This document shows, piece by piece, positions 15,128 to 24,733 of a stretch of DNA of 42,398 bases. The position numbers were made by a program, and so were the translations under genes. Source of the stretch: JAIYDJ01 sp031398695 (GTDB lineage Bacteria; Pseudomonadota; Alphaproteobacteria; Rhodobacterales; Rhodobacteraceae); contig JANNNU010000103.1 of NCBI GenBank assembly GCA_031398695.1, forward strand, positions 1-42,398, written 5' to 3'. The first letter of the stretch is position 1. Each line of letters starts with the position of its first letter. The notes under the pieces are model-generated. The model made no database searches, had not been told where the DNA came from, and saw only the letters and a program-made list of their open reading frames with translations.

Positions 15128-15742
15128 ATGACAAAGCTTTATGCAGGAATTGCCGTTGCGGCAGTTGCGGCCTTGTTGGGATGGACGGGCTATTCGATCT
15201 ATGCCGCCCGCCCCGCAGACCAGTTTGCGCAGTGTCGCGGCAGCACGGTCGGCGGCGGCGATATCGGCGGCCCCTTTACGTTGGTGAACCAAAGCGGCGC
15301 GACGGTGACAGATTCAGACGTGATCACAAAGCCGTCGCTCGTCTATTTCGGCTATACATTCTGCCCGGATGTCTGCCCCCTCGACAATGCCCGCAATGCC
15401 GAAGCGGTGGATCTGCTGAAAGAGCGCGGGCTGGATGTGACCCCGGTTTTCATCACGATCGATCCCGATCGGGACACGCCCGAGGTGATGCGCGATTATG
15501 CCGAAAACATGCATCCGGCGATGGTCGGCCTGACCGGCAGCACCGACCAGATCAAGGCGGCTTCAACGGCGTATCGGACCTATTACAAAAAGCAGGAAAC
15601 CGGTGACGACTATTATTTGATGGATCACTCGACGTTCACCTATCTCGTGTTGCCGCAAACTGGTTTCGTCGATTTCTTTCGGCGCGAAACCGCGCCGGTT
15701 GAAATGGCGGACCGCGTTGCCTGTTTTGTCGCGGTGCAATGA
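15128..15742 (+). CDS. senC: SCO1/SenC (PrrC) copper chaperone
   Basis: Membrane-anchored periplasmic thioredoxin-fold protein that delivers copper to cytochrome c oxidase and feeds redox information to RegB. 204 residues; an N-terminal hydrophobic anchor at about 5-27, then the Sco domain. The copper-binding motif is CPDVCP with Cys79 and Cys83, and the distal ligand is His167 in YLMDHSTFTYL. ITIDPDRDTPEVMRDY is the family signature. An additional cysteine at residue 36 lies near the anchor. ATG at 15128, preceded by GGGGTGAGAG. It is first in senC-regA and divergent from regB, so copper supply for oxidase assembly sits next to the redox two-component system. Confidence 0.94.
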   Translation: MTKLYAGIAVAAVAALLGWTGYSIYAARPADQFAQCRGSTVGGGDIGGPFTLVNQSGATVTDSDVITKPSLVYFGYTFCPDVCPLDNARNAEAVDLLKERGLDVTPVFITIDPDRDTPEVMRDYAENMHPAMVGLTGSTDQIKAASTAYRTYYKKQETGDDYYLMDHSTFTYLVLPQTGFVDFFRRETAPVEMADRVACFVAVQ

Positions 15743-15812
15743 CACCGTGTGTTTGACCTTGTCCCCCTTCGGACCTACTTAGCGTGTCATGGAAAGAACA
15801 AAGGACTAACCC

Positions 15813-16367
15813 ATGAGCGAGGAGCTGCGCGCAGACATCGGGCCGGATCGGAGCCTCTTGCTGGTCGACGATGATGAGCCATTCGTGAAGCGGCTGGCGA
15901 AGGCGATGGAAAAGCGCGGCTTTGCACCCGAAACGGCCGACAGTGTCGCAGCGGGCCGGCTGATCGCGACCACACGCCCGCCGGCCTATGCCGTGGTCGA
16001 CTTGCGGCTGGAAGACGGCAATGGTCTCGATATCGTCGAGGCGTTGCGCGAACATCGACCGGACTGTCGGATCGTCGTGCTGACCGGATACGGCGCGATT
16101 GCCACCGCGGTGGCGGCCGTTAAAATCGGGGCGACCGACTATCTGTCAAAGCCCGCTGATGCGAACGACGTGATGAATGCCCTGCTGCAACAGGGCGAAA
16201 GTCTGCCGGTCCCACCCGACAATCCGATGTCCGCCGATCGCGTCCGGTGGGAGCATATCCAGCGGGTCTACGAAATGTGCGACCGCAACGTGTCTGAAAC
16301 CGCGCGGCGCCTTTCAATGCACCGCCGGACATTGCAGCGGATATTGGCCAAGCGAAGTCCGAAATGA
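15813..16367 (+). CDS. regA: Redox response regulator RegA (PrrA)
   Basis: Global regulator of respiration, and of carbon and nitrogen fixation and photosynthesis where these occur. 184 residues, as in Rhodobacter RegA. Receiver domain with acidic pocket DDD 19-21, phospho-acceptor Asp63 (VVDLRLEDGNG), Thr91 and Lys113. A proline-containing linker LPVPPDNPMSADRVRWEHIQ (131-150) leads to a Fis-type helix-turn-helix (NVSETARRLSMHRRTLQRIL, 159-178). The RegA Asp63 numbering is preserved exactly. AAAGGA lies upstream of the ATG. Located 70 bp after senC and before hvrA. Partner kinase is RegB, encoded divergently. Confidence 0.97.
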   Translation: MSEELRADIGPDRSLLLVDDDEPFVKRLAKAMEKRGFAPETADSVAAGRLIATTRPPAYAVVDLRLEDGNGLDIVEALREHRPDCRIVVLTGYGAIATAVAAVKIGATDYLSKPADANDVMNALLQQGESLPVPPDNPMSADRVRWEHIQRVYEMCDRNVSETARRLSMHRRTLQRILAKRSPK

Positions 16368-16433
16368 TCACCGGCTTGAAGCGTAAATCAAACTGGATTA
16401 CACAAGGGGTCTATTTCAAAGAGGGACCCACGC

Positions 16434-16751
16434 GTGGACATCAATGTAAACAACCTGTCGCTTAAAGAGCTGCGGGACCTGCAATCCCAGATTTCAAAAG
16501 CAATTGCTTCGTTCGAAGACCGCAAAAAGCGGGAAGCCTTGGCTGAACTTGAAGAGAAGGCAAAGGCGCTAGGCTATTCTTTGGCCGAGTTGACCGGCGC
16601 TCCGACGGCGTCGCGCAAACGGTCGCCCGCCACGCCGAAATATGCAAATCCGGCCAATTCCGCCGATACGTGGTCGGGCCGTGGCCGCAAGCCCCGCTGG
16701 TTTGACGCCGCAATGAAATCCGGCAGCAAGCCCGAAGATCTGATGATCTGA
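16434..16751 (+). CDS. hvrA: H-NS family nucleoid protein HvrA
   Basis: Small DNA-binding regulator; HvrA in R. capsulatus modulates photosynthesis and nitrogen-fixation genes. 105 residues: an N-terminal coiled-coil-prone oligomerisation segment (about 8-48, rich in Lys/Glu), a flexible basic linker (57-70), and the H-NS DNA-binding motif TWSGRGRKPRW at 79-89. The start is GTG at 16434, with GAGGG 8 nt upstream. It follows regA by 66 bp; TTGAAG-N17-TACACA within that gap could be its own promoter. The position after regA is that of hvrA in R. capsulatus. A strong hairpin ends the unit. Confidence 0.9.
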   Translation: MDINVNNLSLKELRDLQSQISKAIASFEDRKKREALAELEEKAKALGYSLAELTGAPTASRKRSPATPKYANPANSADTWSGRGRKPRWFDAAMKSGSKPEDLMI

Positions 16752-16757
16752 ACAACG

Positions 16758-16783
16758 CTTTGCGCCCGGTTGCGGGCGCAAAG
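16758..16783 (+). terminator. Terminator after hvrA
   Basis: Perfect 11-bp inverted repeat CTTTGCGCCCG/CGGGCGCAAAG with a 4-nt loop, 6 nt past the hvrA stop. Only a weak T-rich tract follows. It also lies before the convergent HD gene. Confidence 0.65.
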
Positions 16784-16834
16784 TGTCGTCTATGCCCGGC
16801 TGGAATGTCGGGCCATGCGTTGCGAAAAACTCCG

Positions 16835-17419
16835 TCAGCAGGCCGCAATCAGCGCCGCATGAACGGACAGGTAATCCGCACGCACCACGGCCGGCGGGCG
16901 CAATCTGATTTCAAGCCCCGTCAGCACTCCCGGTTTGGGCTTTCCGAACAACCGGTCCGCTTCGGTATCGGAAAACCCCGCGATCTGCACCGCCTCTAGC
17001 CACGCCGAAACCTTGTCGGCGGCCTTGATCGCCTTCTTGACCGCATCCGGCAAGACCGCAGGCAGCCCGAACCGCAGGTGCACCGCCGCCGCCAGCCTGG
17101 CGTCCATCTCGCCGTAGGCCGGGCCGACCGCCGACTTGACCGGACTGATCATGTCGCCGATCACGTATTCGGGCGCGTCATGCAGCAGCGCGGCCAGTTT
17201 CCACCGCGCCGGCTGTGCCGGTCCGAGGCGGGTAAAGATCTCGACCACCAGCAGCGAATGTTCGGCGACCGAATAGGGCCAATCGCCGCGCGTCTGACCG
17301 TTCCACCGTGCCACGAAGGCCAGCCCGTGGGCGATATCCTCGATTTCGATGTCCACAGGCGTGGGGTCCAGCAGATCCAGCCGCCGCCCCGACAGCATGC
17401 GTTGCCACGCCCGCTTCAT
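16835..17419 (-). CDS. HD-domain hydrolase (YfbR-like nucleotidase family)
   Basis: 194-residue cytoplasmic metal-dependent phosphohydrolase. HD motif residues: His54 in YSVAEHSLLV, His80-Asp81 in LLHDAPEY, and Asp135 in KAADKVSAW. The spacing and the VAEHS/LLHDAPEY wording are those of the YfbR/HDDC2-like 5'-deoxynucleotidase group. The ATG overlaps the upstream glycosyltransferase stop by 4 bp, so the two are coupled. The substrate is not shown by sequence; a dNMP phosphohydrolase role is inferred from family. It sits, with the glycosyltransferase, between hvrA and ahcY. Confidence 0.8.
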   Translation of the reverse strand: MKRAWQRMLSGRRLDLLDPTPVDIEIEDIAHGLAFVARWNGQTRGDWPYSVAEHSLLVVEIFTRLGPAQPARWKLAALLHDAPEYVIGDMISPVKSAVGPAYGEMDARLAAAVHLRFGLPAVLPDAVKKAIKAADKVSAWLEAVQIAGFSDTEADRLFGKPKPGVLTGLEIRLRPPAVVRADYLSVHAALIAAC

Positions 17420-18378
17420 TTCCAGACCGTCAGATCATCGGGAAACCGGGCGAGATACCGCGCCAGTTTTGCCGACGACAAATAGTGCTTCACCAGCATC
17501 CGCAGCATCCGCCGATCATCCGGGCGCATCCCCGCGCTGACGGGCACGCGGGGGCGGCCTGGAAAATGAGCGGCCAGAAAGGCATCGAAGCTGCGGGCAA
17601 AGCGCGGAGAAAACTGACCCTCGCGGTCGGCCCAAGGCTTCAGCGTGCCGATGAAGTGCACGATGTGCGGGCTGCGCATCGCCTCGAACAGGCGGGCGGC
17701 CCAACTGTACTGCCAGTTCCAAATCGCGCCCAGTTCGGCCCAGTCGCCCTGCAGCACCGCGTTGTACAGGTTCTGGTCGTGGCGGATCATCCGCGCACGC
17801 TCGCGCCGACCCAGATCGAGGCAGCGGCCCAGCAGATCGGTCGCGTTGCAGCGTGCCACGTCCATCAACAACACGCCCGCGTTAAAGTAGGGTGCCGTGG
17901 GCAGCCCCAGCCGTTTGAACTGCGCCGGTCGCCGGTTCGGGGTGCGCCACTGGATGTTGTCGCGCACCGCGCCCACCGCATGGCCGCCCAGATCGACCGC
18001 CAGCAAGGCCGCAAAATCACCGCCCTGCACGAAGATGTCAGAGTCGAGATACAGGATCCGGTCGTAATCCGCAGCCAGTGCCATCGGAAGCGCCAGCCGA
18101 AGATAGACATCGGCCGTCCGGTTCGCATCCAGCCGCAGGCCCGCGAACAGGTCGCCCACCTCGATCCGGCACACCCGCAGCCCGAGGTCCTGAAGGCTGT
18201 CGGGCACGGTGAGCCACGCTTCGCTGCAACACAGGCAAATGTCGAAGGTGCGGTCCACAGACAGGGCGGCAATCTGAGTCGCCGCATGCAGGGCAAACGG
18301 CAGATACGCGTCGTTGCAGCAGAACACGACCGCCTGCCGCGACGTGGCAGGGCGCGAGGACTGCACGGTAACCGCCAT
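17416..18378 (-). CDS. Glycosyltransferase family 8 protein
   Basis: 320-residue retaining GT-A glycosyltransferase, probably acting on lipopolysaccharide or another surface glycan in the cytoplasm. Metal-binding DxD is DSD at 112-114 in RILYLDSDIFV. It also has YFNAGVLLMD (164-173), HDQNLYNAVL (200-209) and HFIGTLKPW (241-249), the standard GT8 motif series ending in the H-x-x-G-x-x-KPW signature. An AAAGGA ribosome-binding site lies 7 nt before the ATG. It is first of a two-gene unit with the HD hydrolase and divergent from ahcY. Donor sugar unknown. Confidence 0.85.
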   Translation of the reverse strand: MAVTVQSSRPATSRQAVVFCCNDAYLPFALHAATQIAALSVDRTFDICLCCSEAWLTVPDSLQDLGLRVCRIEVGDLFAGLRLDANRTADVYLRLALPMALAADYDRILYLDSDIFVQGGDFAALLAVDLGGHAVGAVRDNIQWRTPNRRPAQFKRLGLPTAPYFNAGVLLMDVARCNATDLLGRCLDLGRRERARMIRHDQNLYNAVLQGDWAELGAIWNWQYSWAARLFEAMRSPHIVHFIGTLKPWADREGQFSPRFARSFDAFLAAHFPGRPRVPVSAGMRPDDRRMLRMLVKHYLSSAKLARYLARFPDDLTVWK

Positions 18379-18525
18379 GAACGTATCCTTTGGAGACTGG
18401 GCACAGAACGGTTACGGCCTCTGCGCAGGCGTGTAAACATCCCGAGCCTCGGGCGGGCGCCGCATTGCCGCGCATGTCGGTCAATGCTATGTGGCGCACA
18501 AATGATGGATCAAGGAGTGGGGCTG

Positions 18526-19914
<1,389 letters not shown>

Positions 19915-19938
19915 TTGCTGCGCCATAGCGCCCGAAAT

Positions 19939-19965
19939 CACCCGGAGCCCGCAAGGCTTCGGGTG
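19939..19965 (+). terminator. Terminator of ahcY
   Basis: 11-bp stem CACCCGGAGCC/GGCTTCGGGTG with one G-T pair and a 5-nt loop, 24 nt after the ahcY stop, followed by TATTAG. Confidence 0.65.
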
Positions 19966-19985
19966 TATTAGTCTGTGCGGCAATG

Positions 19986-20015
19986 AAAAAAGCCCGGCCG
20001 GGGAAGCTGGGCTTC
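19986..20015 (-). terminator. Rho-independent terminator of tRNA-Thr
   Basis: On the minus strand a GAAGCCC/GGGCTTTTTTC hairpin (stem AAGCCC/GGGCTT) runs into six T residues, 9 nt past the encoded CCA of the tRNA. Confidence 0.75.
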
Positions 20016-20024
20016 GGGTCACCA

Positions 20025-20100
20025 TGGTGCCGCTGAAGAGACTCGAACTCCCGACCCCATCATTACGAATGACGTGCTCTACCAGCTGAGCTACAGCGGC
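20025..20100 (-). tRNA. tRNA-Thr(CGU)
   Basis: 76 nt including an encoded CCA. Acceptor GCCGCTG/CAGCGGC, TA at positions 8-9, D stem GCTC/GAGC, anticodon stem CGTCA/TGATG with loop TTCGTAA (anticodon CGT, reads ACG), T loop TTCGAGT. U36 and A37 are present, so it is a t6A substrate by rule. It lies 65 bp downstream of hemY on the same strand. Confidence 0.95.
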
Positions 20101-20112
20101 ACCTTCTGGTGG

Positions 20113-20138
20113 CGCGGTGGTATGGCCAAGCCACCGCG
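20113..20138 (-). terminator. Hairpin between hemY and tRNA-Thr
   Basis: Perfect 8-bp inverted repeat CGCGGTGG/CCACCGCG with a 10-nt loop in the 65-bp gap after the hemY stop. No T-run; could terminate hemY or mark a processing site before the tRNA. Confidence 0.4.
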
Positions 20139-20165
20139 ATGTCAACATGGCGATGCGGTGTGCCG

Positions 20166-21620
20166 TTACGGCGCGCGCGCATCGCCTGCTGTCGCGGTGG
20201 CGTCGATCACGGTGTCGTCCACATCCGTCGCGGCGGCCGGTTTCGGACCGGCAACCAACAGCGGCAGCAATTCCGCGCCGGTGGCGCTGGGGCCGGTGCC
20301 TTCGGGCGGTTCACGCCAGGACAGGGTGTCGAAGCCGCCGCAGTTTTCGCAGATCGGGTGCCATGTTGAATGGATTGCCTGACATTTGTCGCAGCACCAT
20401 TGCGGGCCGCGCGGGGCGGTCAGGGCCTTGGTCAGCCAGCCGCGCACCACCGCGTCATCCGAACCCTCGCCACGTTCGACGGCTGCCATGATGGCCAAAG
20501 CGCGCTGTGTGGGATGGCGGGTGACCACATCGCCCATCGCACGCCGCGCGGCGGGAAAATCCTCGGCGCTGATCTGCAACTCGGCTTCCAAGAGGCGCGT
20601 CTCATCCCGGTTGGGGTGCATGGCAAGCAGCGGCTTGAACCGACGCAGGCGGGCGGCCGGCGATTCTTCGGGCTCGATCTCGGCAAACACGGCGGCCAGA
20701 TCGGGGTGCGGCTGGCCTTCATAGGCCTTCTTGACCACCCGCGTCGCGTGGCGCGGGTCGCCCTTCGAGATATAGCTGCGCGCGGCCATGACGGCGGCGG
20801 GGATCAGGTCGGGCGACAGGCGGTTGGCGGCGATGGCGGCCTCGCGCGCTTCGATGCTGGCGTTTTCGTCCATGATGCCGGCGGCCTCCTGCAAGGCGAG
20901 GACGGCATCGCGGCGGCGGAACACATCGCGTGGCAGGGCACCGCGTTTCTGCTGCGCGCCCAGGGTCGCCCGCGCACCCTTCCAGTCAGATTTCTCGGAT
21001 TGCAGGCGCAGCAGGATATCCTGCGTTTCGCCATGCTTTGGCTTCATCGCAAAGGCCTTTTCGGCCAAGGCGAGCGCCGTGTCGGTATCGCCTTCGGCCA
21101 TTTTCTGCTTGAGCAAGCCGCGCACGCCAACGAACCGTGTCTCTTCGTTGGCCAAGAGCGCCTTGTAGGCGGCCGTTGCCCGCTTGCCATCGCCCGACGC
21201 TTCGGCCGCCTGCGCCACCAGTAGCGTCGTCAGATCGGGACGCTCCAGATACTTGGCGGCGCGCTGCGCCTTGATCAGGGCCAGCCGCCCCTCGCCCGAC
21301 GCAAGCGCCAGCAAGCCGTCGTTCAGGGCCTGATAGCCGCGCCGTTCGCGGTTGCGGTCGAAATAGCGCGAGATCGCGGTTTCGTCGCCGTTCAGAAAGC
21401 GCAGCGTCGCGACCAGCAGGCCCGACAGCGTCATGATCGCCCAAAGCAGGCCCAGCAACATCAGTGCCGCAACGGTCGCCTGCAACGGGCCCAGGGTGAA
21501 TTCATACCCGGCGACCGCAATCCGCATCCCGCCTTCGGTATTCAGCAGCAGGTTCGCGCCAAAGCTGGCCGCAGCGATCAGGACGACGAAGAGGATGACC
21601 TTCAGCAGGGACCAGATCAT
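20166..21620 (-). CDS. hemY: HemY-family TPR membrane protein with C-terminal zinc ribbon
   Basis: Inner-membrane tetratricopeptide protein encoded with late haem genes; its biochemical role is not firmly known (it is not the Gram-positive protoporphyrinogen oxidase of the same name). 484 residues from the ATG at 21618-21620. Two N-terminal helices (about 4-25 and 46-74), then helical TPR-like repeats to about 400, then a zinc-ribbon-like module: C410-x-x-C413 and C424-x-x-C427 (CDKC...CENC), followed by an Ala/Thr/Asp-rich disordered tail. It starts 1 bp after the mic60 stop, so the two are co-translated. Confidence 0.9.
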   Translation of the reverse strand: MIWSLLKVILFVVLIAAASFGANLLLNTEGGMRIAVAGYEFTLGPLQATVAALMLLGLLWAIMTLSGLLVATLRFLNGDETAISRYFDRNRERRGYQALNDGLLALASGEGRLALIKAQRAAKYLERPDLTTLLVAQAAEASGDGKRATAAYKALLANEETRFVGVRGLLKQKMAEGDTDTALALAEKAFAMKPKHGETQDILLRLQSEKSDWKGARATLGAQQKRGALPRDVFRRRDAVLALQEAAGIMDENASIEAREAAIAANRLSPDLIPAAVMAARSYISKGDPRHATRVVKKAYEGQPHPDLAAVFAEIEPEESPAARLRRFKPLLAMHPNRDETRLLEAELQISAEDFPAARRAMGDVVTRHPTQRALAIMAAVERGEGSDDAVVRGWLTKALTAPRGPQWCCDKCQAIHSTWHPICENCGGFDTLSWREPPEGTGPSATGAELLPLLVAGPKPAAATDVDDTVIDATATAGDARAP

Positions 21621-21621
21621 G

Positions 21622-22794
21622 CTATTGCCCCGCGCCTTGCAACAGACCGGCCAAAGCCGCCTGCGCATCCAGCCGCCGTTGGGCCAGTGCCGTCCAGTCG
21701 GCCATCGCCGTCTGCGCCGCGGGTGGCAGGGCGGCCACTTCGGTCAAAGCCAACTGCACGTCGGCGCCGGCCAGCGCGGCTTCGGCGCGGGACAGGATGG
21801 CATCGGGGTCGGTCCCGTCGCGCGGCTCCAGCGATCTGGCTCCGGTCTGGTTGCGCAGGAAGGTGCCCACCCGGTCGGTCCAGGTGCTGCCCGGATCGGC
21901 CCGAAGCGCCTGTTCCAGCGCCTGACGTGCCGCATCCGGGAACGCTGCGCGCAGCGCCTCGACCGATGGAAGACCGGTCGCGGCATGGGTCGCAAGGACC
22001 TCGGGCACCGCGTCGTCGCCCAACGCCGTCAGGGAGGCCGCGTAGGGCAGGCCGCTGTCCAGCGCCGCACCGATCTGCGCCAGCGCCGCGTTGCGGGCGG
22101 CCGACGCCGCAATGGCCGTGGCTTGCGTGGTCAATTCGGTGGCGCGGGCTTCGGCCTCGGTCAGTTTCGCTTCGACATCGGCGGCGAGGCTGGTCAGGTC
22201 GTCCGACACGCCGGAGCCGTTCGATTGCAGGGCCGCCACCTCGGCTTGCAGCGCCGCAAGGCCTGCGGGGGACACCCCGGTGTCGGATGGCAGATCGCCC
22301 AGCGCGGTCAGATTGGCCTCGATCGCGTCCAGACGTGCCGTCAGGCCACCGACGTCGGGTCCCTCCACCGCCTCGAGTGCCGCAACTCGGTCCGCCAGCG
22401 CCGGATCGGCCACCGGTACACTGCTGACGACGTCGGTCAGTCGCGCGACTTCGGCCCGCAAGGCCTGCGCCTCGGTTTCTGCCGCTGCGAGCCGCGCCTC
22501 GAACGGCGCCGGATCGAACGTCTGCTGCGACAGCAGATAGCGCTGCGCGCCATAGCCGGCCCCCACGGCCAGAACGGCACCGATGATCATTCCCGTCACC
22601 GTCGAGCCGGACTTGCGCGGCGCGGGCCCCGGCTGCGGCAGCGGACGCACCGGATCGGCAACGTCGGGTTCGAGAAGGGTCGGGCGCGGTTCTTCCAGAA
22701 CCGTTGTCGTCTCGACAAGTTCGGGCCCCTGCAGATCCCGGTCTGACCGGTCGGTCGGCGGCACGGATGTGGTCGTTGACGTCGTATCACTCAT
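21622..22794 (-). CDS. Mic60/mitofilin-like inner membrane protein
   Basis: Alphaproteobacterial homologue of mitochondrial cristae-organising Mic60, linked to intracytoplasmic membrane shape. 390 residues from the ATG at 22792-22794, chosen over a GTG two codons earlier because GGAAGG sits 7 nt before it. Order: acidic, Pro-rich cytoplasmic N-terminus (1-65), one membrane helix (about 66-88), a long Ala/Glu/Leu-rich coiled coil (about 95-235), then a conserved C-terminal mitofilin-type region (ALDSGLPYAASLTAL, TWTDRVGTFLRNQTGARSL). It lies between hemD and hemY, the usual place for this gene. The name rests on architecture and context. Confidence 0.85.
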   Translation of the reverse strand: MSDTTSTTTSVPPTDRSDRDLQGPELVETTTVLEEPRPTLLEPDVADPVRPLPQPGPAPRKSGSTVTGMIIGAVLAVGAGYGAQRYLLSQQTFDPAPFEARLAAAETEAQALRAEVARLTDVVSSVPVADPALADRVAALEAVEGPDVGGLTARLDAIEANLTALGDLPSDTGVSPAGLAALQAEVAALQSNGSGVSDDLTSLAADVEAKLTEAEARATELTTQATAIAASAARNAALAQIGAALDSGLPYAASLTALGDDAVPEVLATHAATGLPSVEALRAAFPDAARQALEQALRADPGSTWTDRVGTFLRNQTGARSLEPRDGTDPDAILSRAEAALAGADVQLALTEVAALPPAAQTAMADWTALAQRRLDAQAALAGLLQGAGQ

Positions 22795-22849
22795 GGCCAC
22801 GCCTTCCCAAAACGGATGCTGTCACCCTACCCGGTGCTTCGTGACAGGT

Positions 22850-23593
22850 TCAAGTGCGGCCCCCGGCCGCGCACAGGGATTCTACGGCCTGCAGCATCGC
22901 CGTGGCGTCTGGCCTGTCGGCAATGACCAGTCGCGCAGGCGACAATCCGCGCGCCCGTTCGGCCACCGCTTCGCTCAGCGCCGCAACCCACAGCGGTGCA
23001 CGGACCGGCCCGATCGCCGCGACCAGATCGGCACTGCGCGGCGAAAAGAGCGGCAGCACCACCGGGTGCGACCCTTGAAGTACCGCAAGGGCATCAGACG
23101 ATGGCGGCTGCGGCACCTGTTCGTACACGACGGCGTCGCGGGCCATAATCCCGTCAAGGTCAAGCTGTTGCACGATGTCGCCCACGGTGTCACGCCCCCG
23201 TAAATGCAGAAATCGCCCCTTCGGTTCCATGATGCGGATGATCCGCGTCAGGGCCTTCGCATTGCCTTGGGCCGAAGTGGCACGGAACCCGGCTGCCGTG
23301 GCCGCTGCGGCCGTGCGGTCGCCCACGCAGTATGCGGCCACGGGCAATCCACCGCGTTCGGCGGATAACCGCCGCGCGGCTTCCGCGCCGGTTTCGGATG
23401 TCAGGATCAACGCGTCGAATGCGCCGGATGGCAAGGGCGGGTGCAGAAACACCGGCTGCATCAGGGGCGACACGACGATCCGCGCATCGGGGCCGAACGA
23501 GTCGCGCAGGGCCGCCGCGAACCGCGCCGAGGCTGGCGCCGGGCGCGTCAGCAGGAACGCGAAAGGGGGTCGTGCCAAGGATTGTGTGGTCAT
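22850..23593 (-). CDS. hemD: Uroporphyrinogen-III synthase
   Basis: Cyclises hydroxymethylbilane to uroporphyrinogen III with inversion of ring D, the branch point to haem, sirohaem, B12 and bacteriochlorophyll. 247 residues from the ATG at 23591-23593 (MTTQSLARPPFAFLLTRP). Sequence is divergent, as usual for HemD, but has the two-domain pattern: LLTRPAPASARFAAAL at the start, ALILTSETGAEAARRL, YCVGDRTAAAATAAGF, LHLRGRDTVGD, and LPLFSPRSADLVAAI at the end of domain 2. hemC is not adjacent; the divergent neighbour is tsaD, 48 bp away. Followed on the same strand by mic60 and hemY. Confidence 0.88.
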   Translation of the reverse strand: MTTQSLARPPFAFLLTRPAPASARFAAALRDSFGPDARIVVSPLMQPVFLHPPLPSGAFDALILTSETGAEAARRLSAERGGLPVAAYCVGDRTAAAATAAGFRATSAQGNAKALTRIIRIMEPKGRFLHLRGRDTVGDIVQQLDLDGIMARDAVVYEQVPQPPSSDALAVLQGSHPVVLPLFSPRSADLVAAIGPVRAPLWVAALSEAVAERARGLSPARLVIADRPDATAMLQAVESLCAAGGRT

Positions 23594-23641
23594 GCCCCAA
23601 GTGTTACGTCGCCCGCAGGCTTTGGGCAACGGGCGCGGGCG

Positions 23642-24733
23642 ATGGGCCGGACACTGACCTTTCTGGGCATCGAATCGAGCTGCGACGACACGGCGGCTGC
23701 GGTCGTGCGGTGCGGTGACACGCGCGACATCCTGTCGTCCGAGGTCGAAGGCCAGTTGGCGCTGCATGCCGCCTTTGGCGGGGTCGTGCCAGAAATCGCG
23801 GCGCGCGCCCATGCCGAGCGGCTGGATCATGTGGTGGAACGCGCGTTGTCGGCGGCGGGACTTGGTCTGCGCCACCTTGACGGCATTGCGGTGACGGCGG
23901 GGCCCGGCCTGATCGGCGGCGTTCTGTCGGGGGTGATGCTGGCGCGCGGATTGGCGGTGGCGACGGGCCTGCCGCTGGTCGGTGTGAACCATCTGGCGGG
24001 GCACGCCCTGACGCCGCGGCTGACGGACGGGCTGGCGTTTCCCTACTTGATGCTGCTGGTGTCTGGCGGACACTGCCAGTTTTTGTTGGTCGAGGGCGTG
24101 GACCGGTTTCGCCGTCTGGGCGGCACGATCGACGATGCCCCGGGCGAGGCGTTCGACAAGATCGCCAAGCTGTTGGGCCTGCCGCAACCGGGCGGACCGG
24201 CGGTCGAGGCCGCGGCGATGCTGGGCCATCCCGGACGGTTCGCCTTTCCGCGGCCGCTGCTAGACCGGCCGGGGTGCGACCTGTCGTTCTCGGGTCTTAA
24301 AACAGCTGTGCTTCGCGCCCGTGATGCCGTCATGGCCGAGGCTGTGGGGTTGCGGTTGCAAGACCGCCGCGATCTGTGCGCGGGGTTTCAGGCGGCCGTG
24401 GGCGATGTTCTGGCTGAAAAGACCCGCCGCGCCTTGGGTGAATACCTGAAACTGTCGCCTCGGGTTCCGGTTTGTGCGGTGGCGGGCGGGGTCGCGGCCA
24501 ATCAGGCGCTGCGCGCCAAGCTGCTGGCGGTCTGCTCCGGTCTGGGCGTGCAGTTTCTGGCGCCTCCGCTGCGGCTGTGCACCGACAATGCCGCAATGAT
24601 CGCCTGGGCTGGGATCGAGCGGTTCCGCGCCGGAATCGGCGACGCGACGGATCTGGTGGCTCGGCCGCGCTGGCCGCTGGACCCGACTGCGCCCGCGATG
24701 ATCGGATCGGGCAAGCGGGGGGCCAAGGCATGA
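23642..24733 (+). CDS. tsaD: tRNA N6-adenosine threonylcarbamoyltransferase TsaD
   Basis: Catalytic subunit that transfers threonylcarbamoyl to A37 of ANN-decoding tRNAs. 363 residues from the ATG at 23642. Longer in-frame sequence to the left is antisense to hemD. N-terminal GIESSCDDTAAAVV phosphate loop; metal ligands His117 and His121 in GVNHLAGHAL; LLVSGGHCQFL; GEAFDKIAKLLGLPQPGGPAVE; and ALRAKLLAV with the late CTDNAAMIAWAG carrying the last metal-binding Asp. No strong Shine-Dalgarno is visible. The stop overlaps the gpsA start by 4 bp. Works with the TsaE encoded at 11.4-11.9 kb; tsaB and tsaC are not in the window. Confidence 0.97.
   Translation: MGRTLTFLGIESSCDDTAAAVVRCGDTRDILSSEVEGQLALHAAFGGVVPEIAARAHAERLDHVVERALSAAGLGLRHLDGIAVTAGPGLIGGVLSGVMLARGLAVATGLPLVGVNHLAGHALTPRLTDGLAFPYLMLLVSGGHCQFLLVEGVDRFRRLGGTIDDAPGEAFDKIAKLLGLPQPGGPAVEAAAMLGHPGRFAFPRPLLDRPGCDLSFSGLKTAVLRARDAVMAEAVGLRLQDRRDLCAGFQAAVGDVLAEKTRRALGEYLKLSPRVPVCAVAGGVAANQALRAKLLAVCSGLGVQFLAPPLRLCTDNAAMIAWAGIERFRAGIGDATDLVARPRWPLDPTAPAMIGSGKRGAKA

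Noticed and set aside
18379..18525. Possible S-adenosylhomocysteine riboswitch before ahcY
   Set aside because: The 147-bp leader has a small CCCGAG-C-CTCGGG palindrome (18441-18453) but I cannot build the conserved SAH riboswitch core, and there is no terminator or clear sequestering helix.
17308..18525. N-terminal extension of ahcY by about 400 codons
   Set aside because: It covers the GT8 and HD genes antisense; the ATG at 18526 has a good Shine-Dalgarno and gives the normal 462-residue enzyme.
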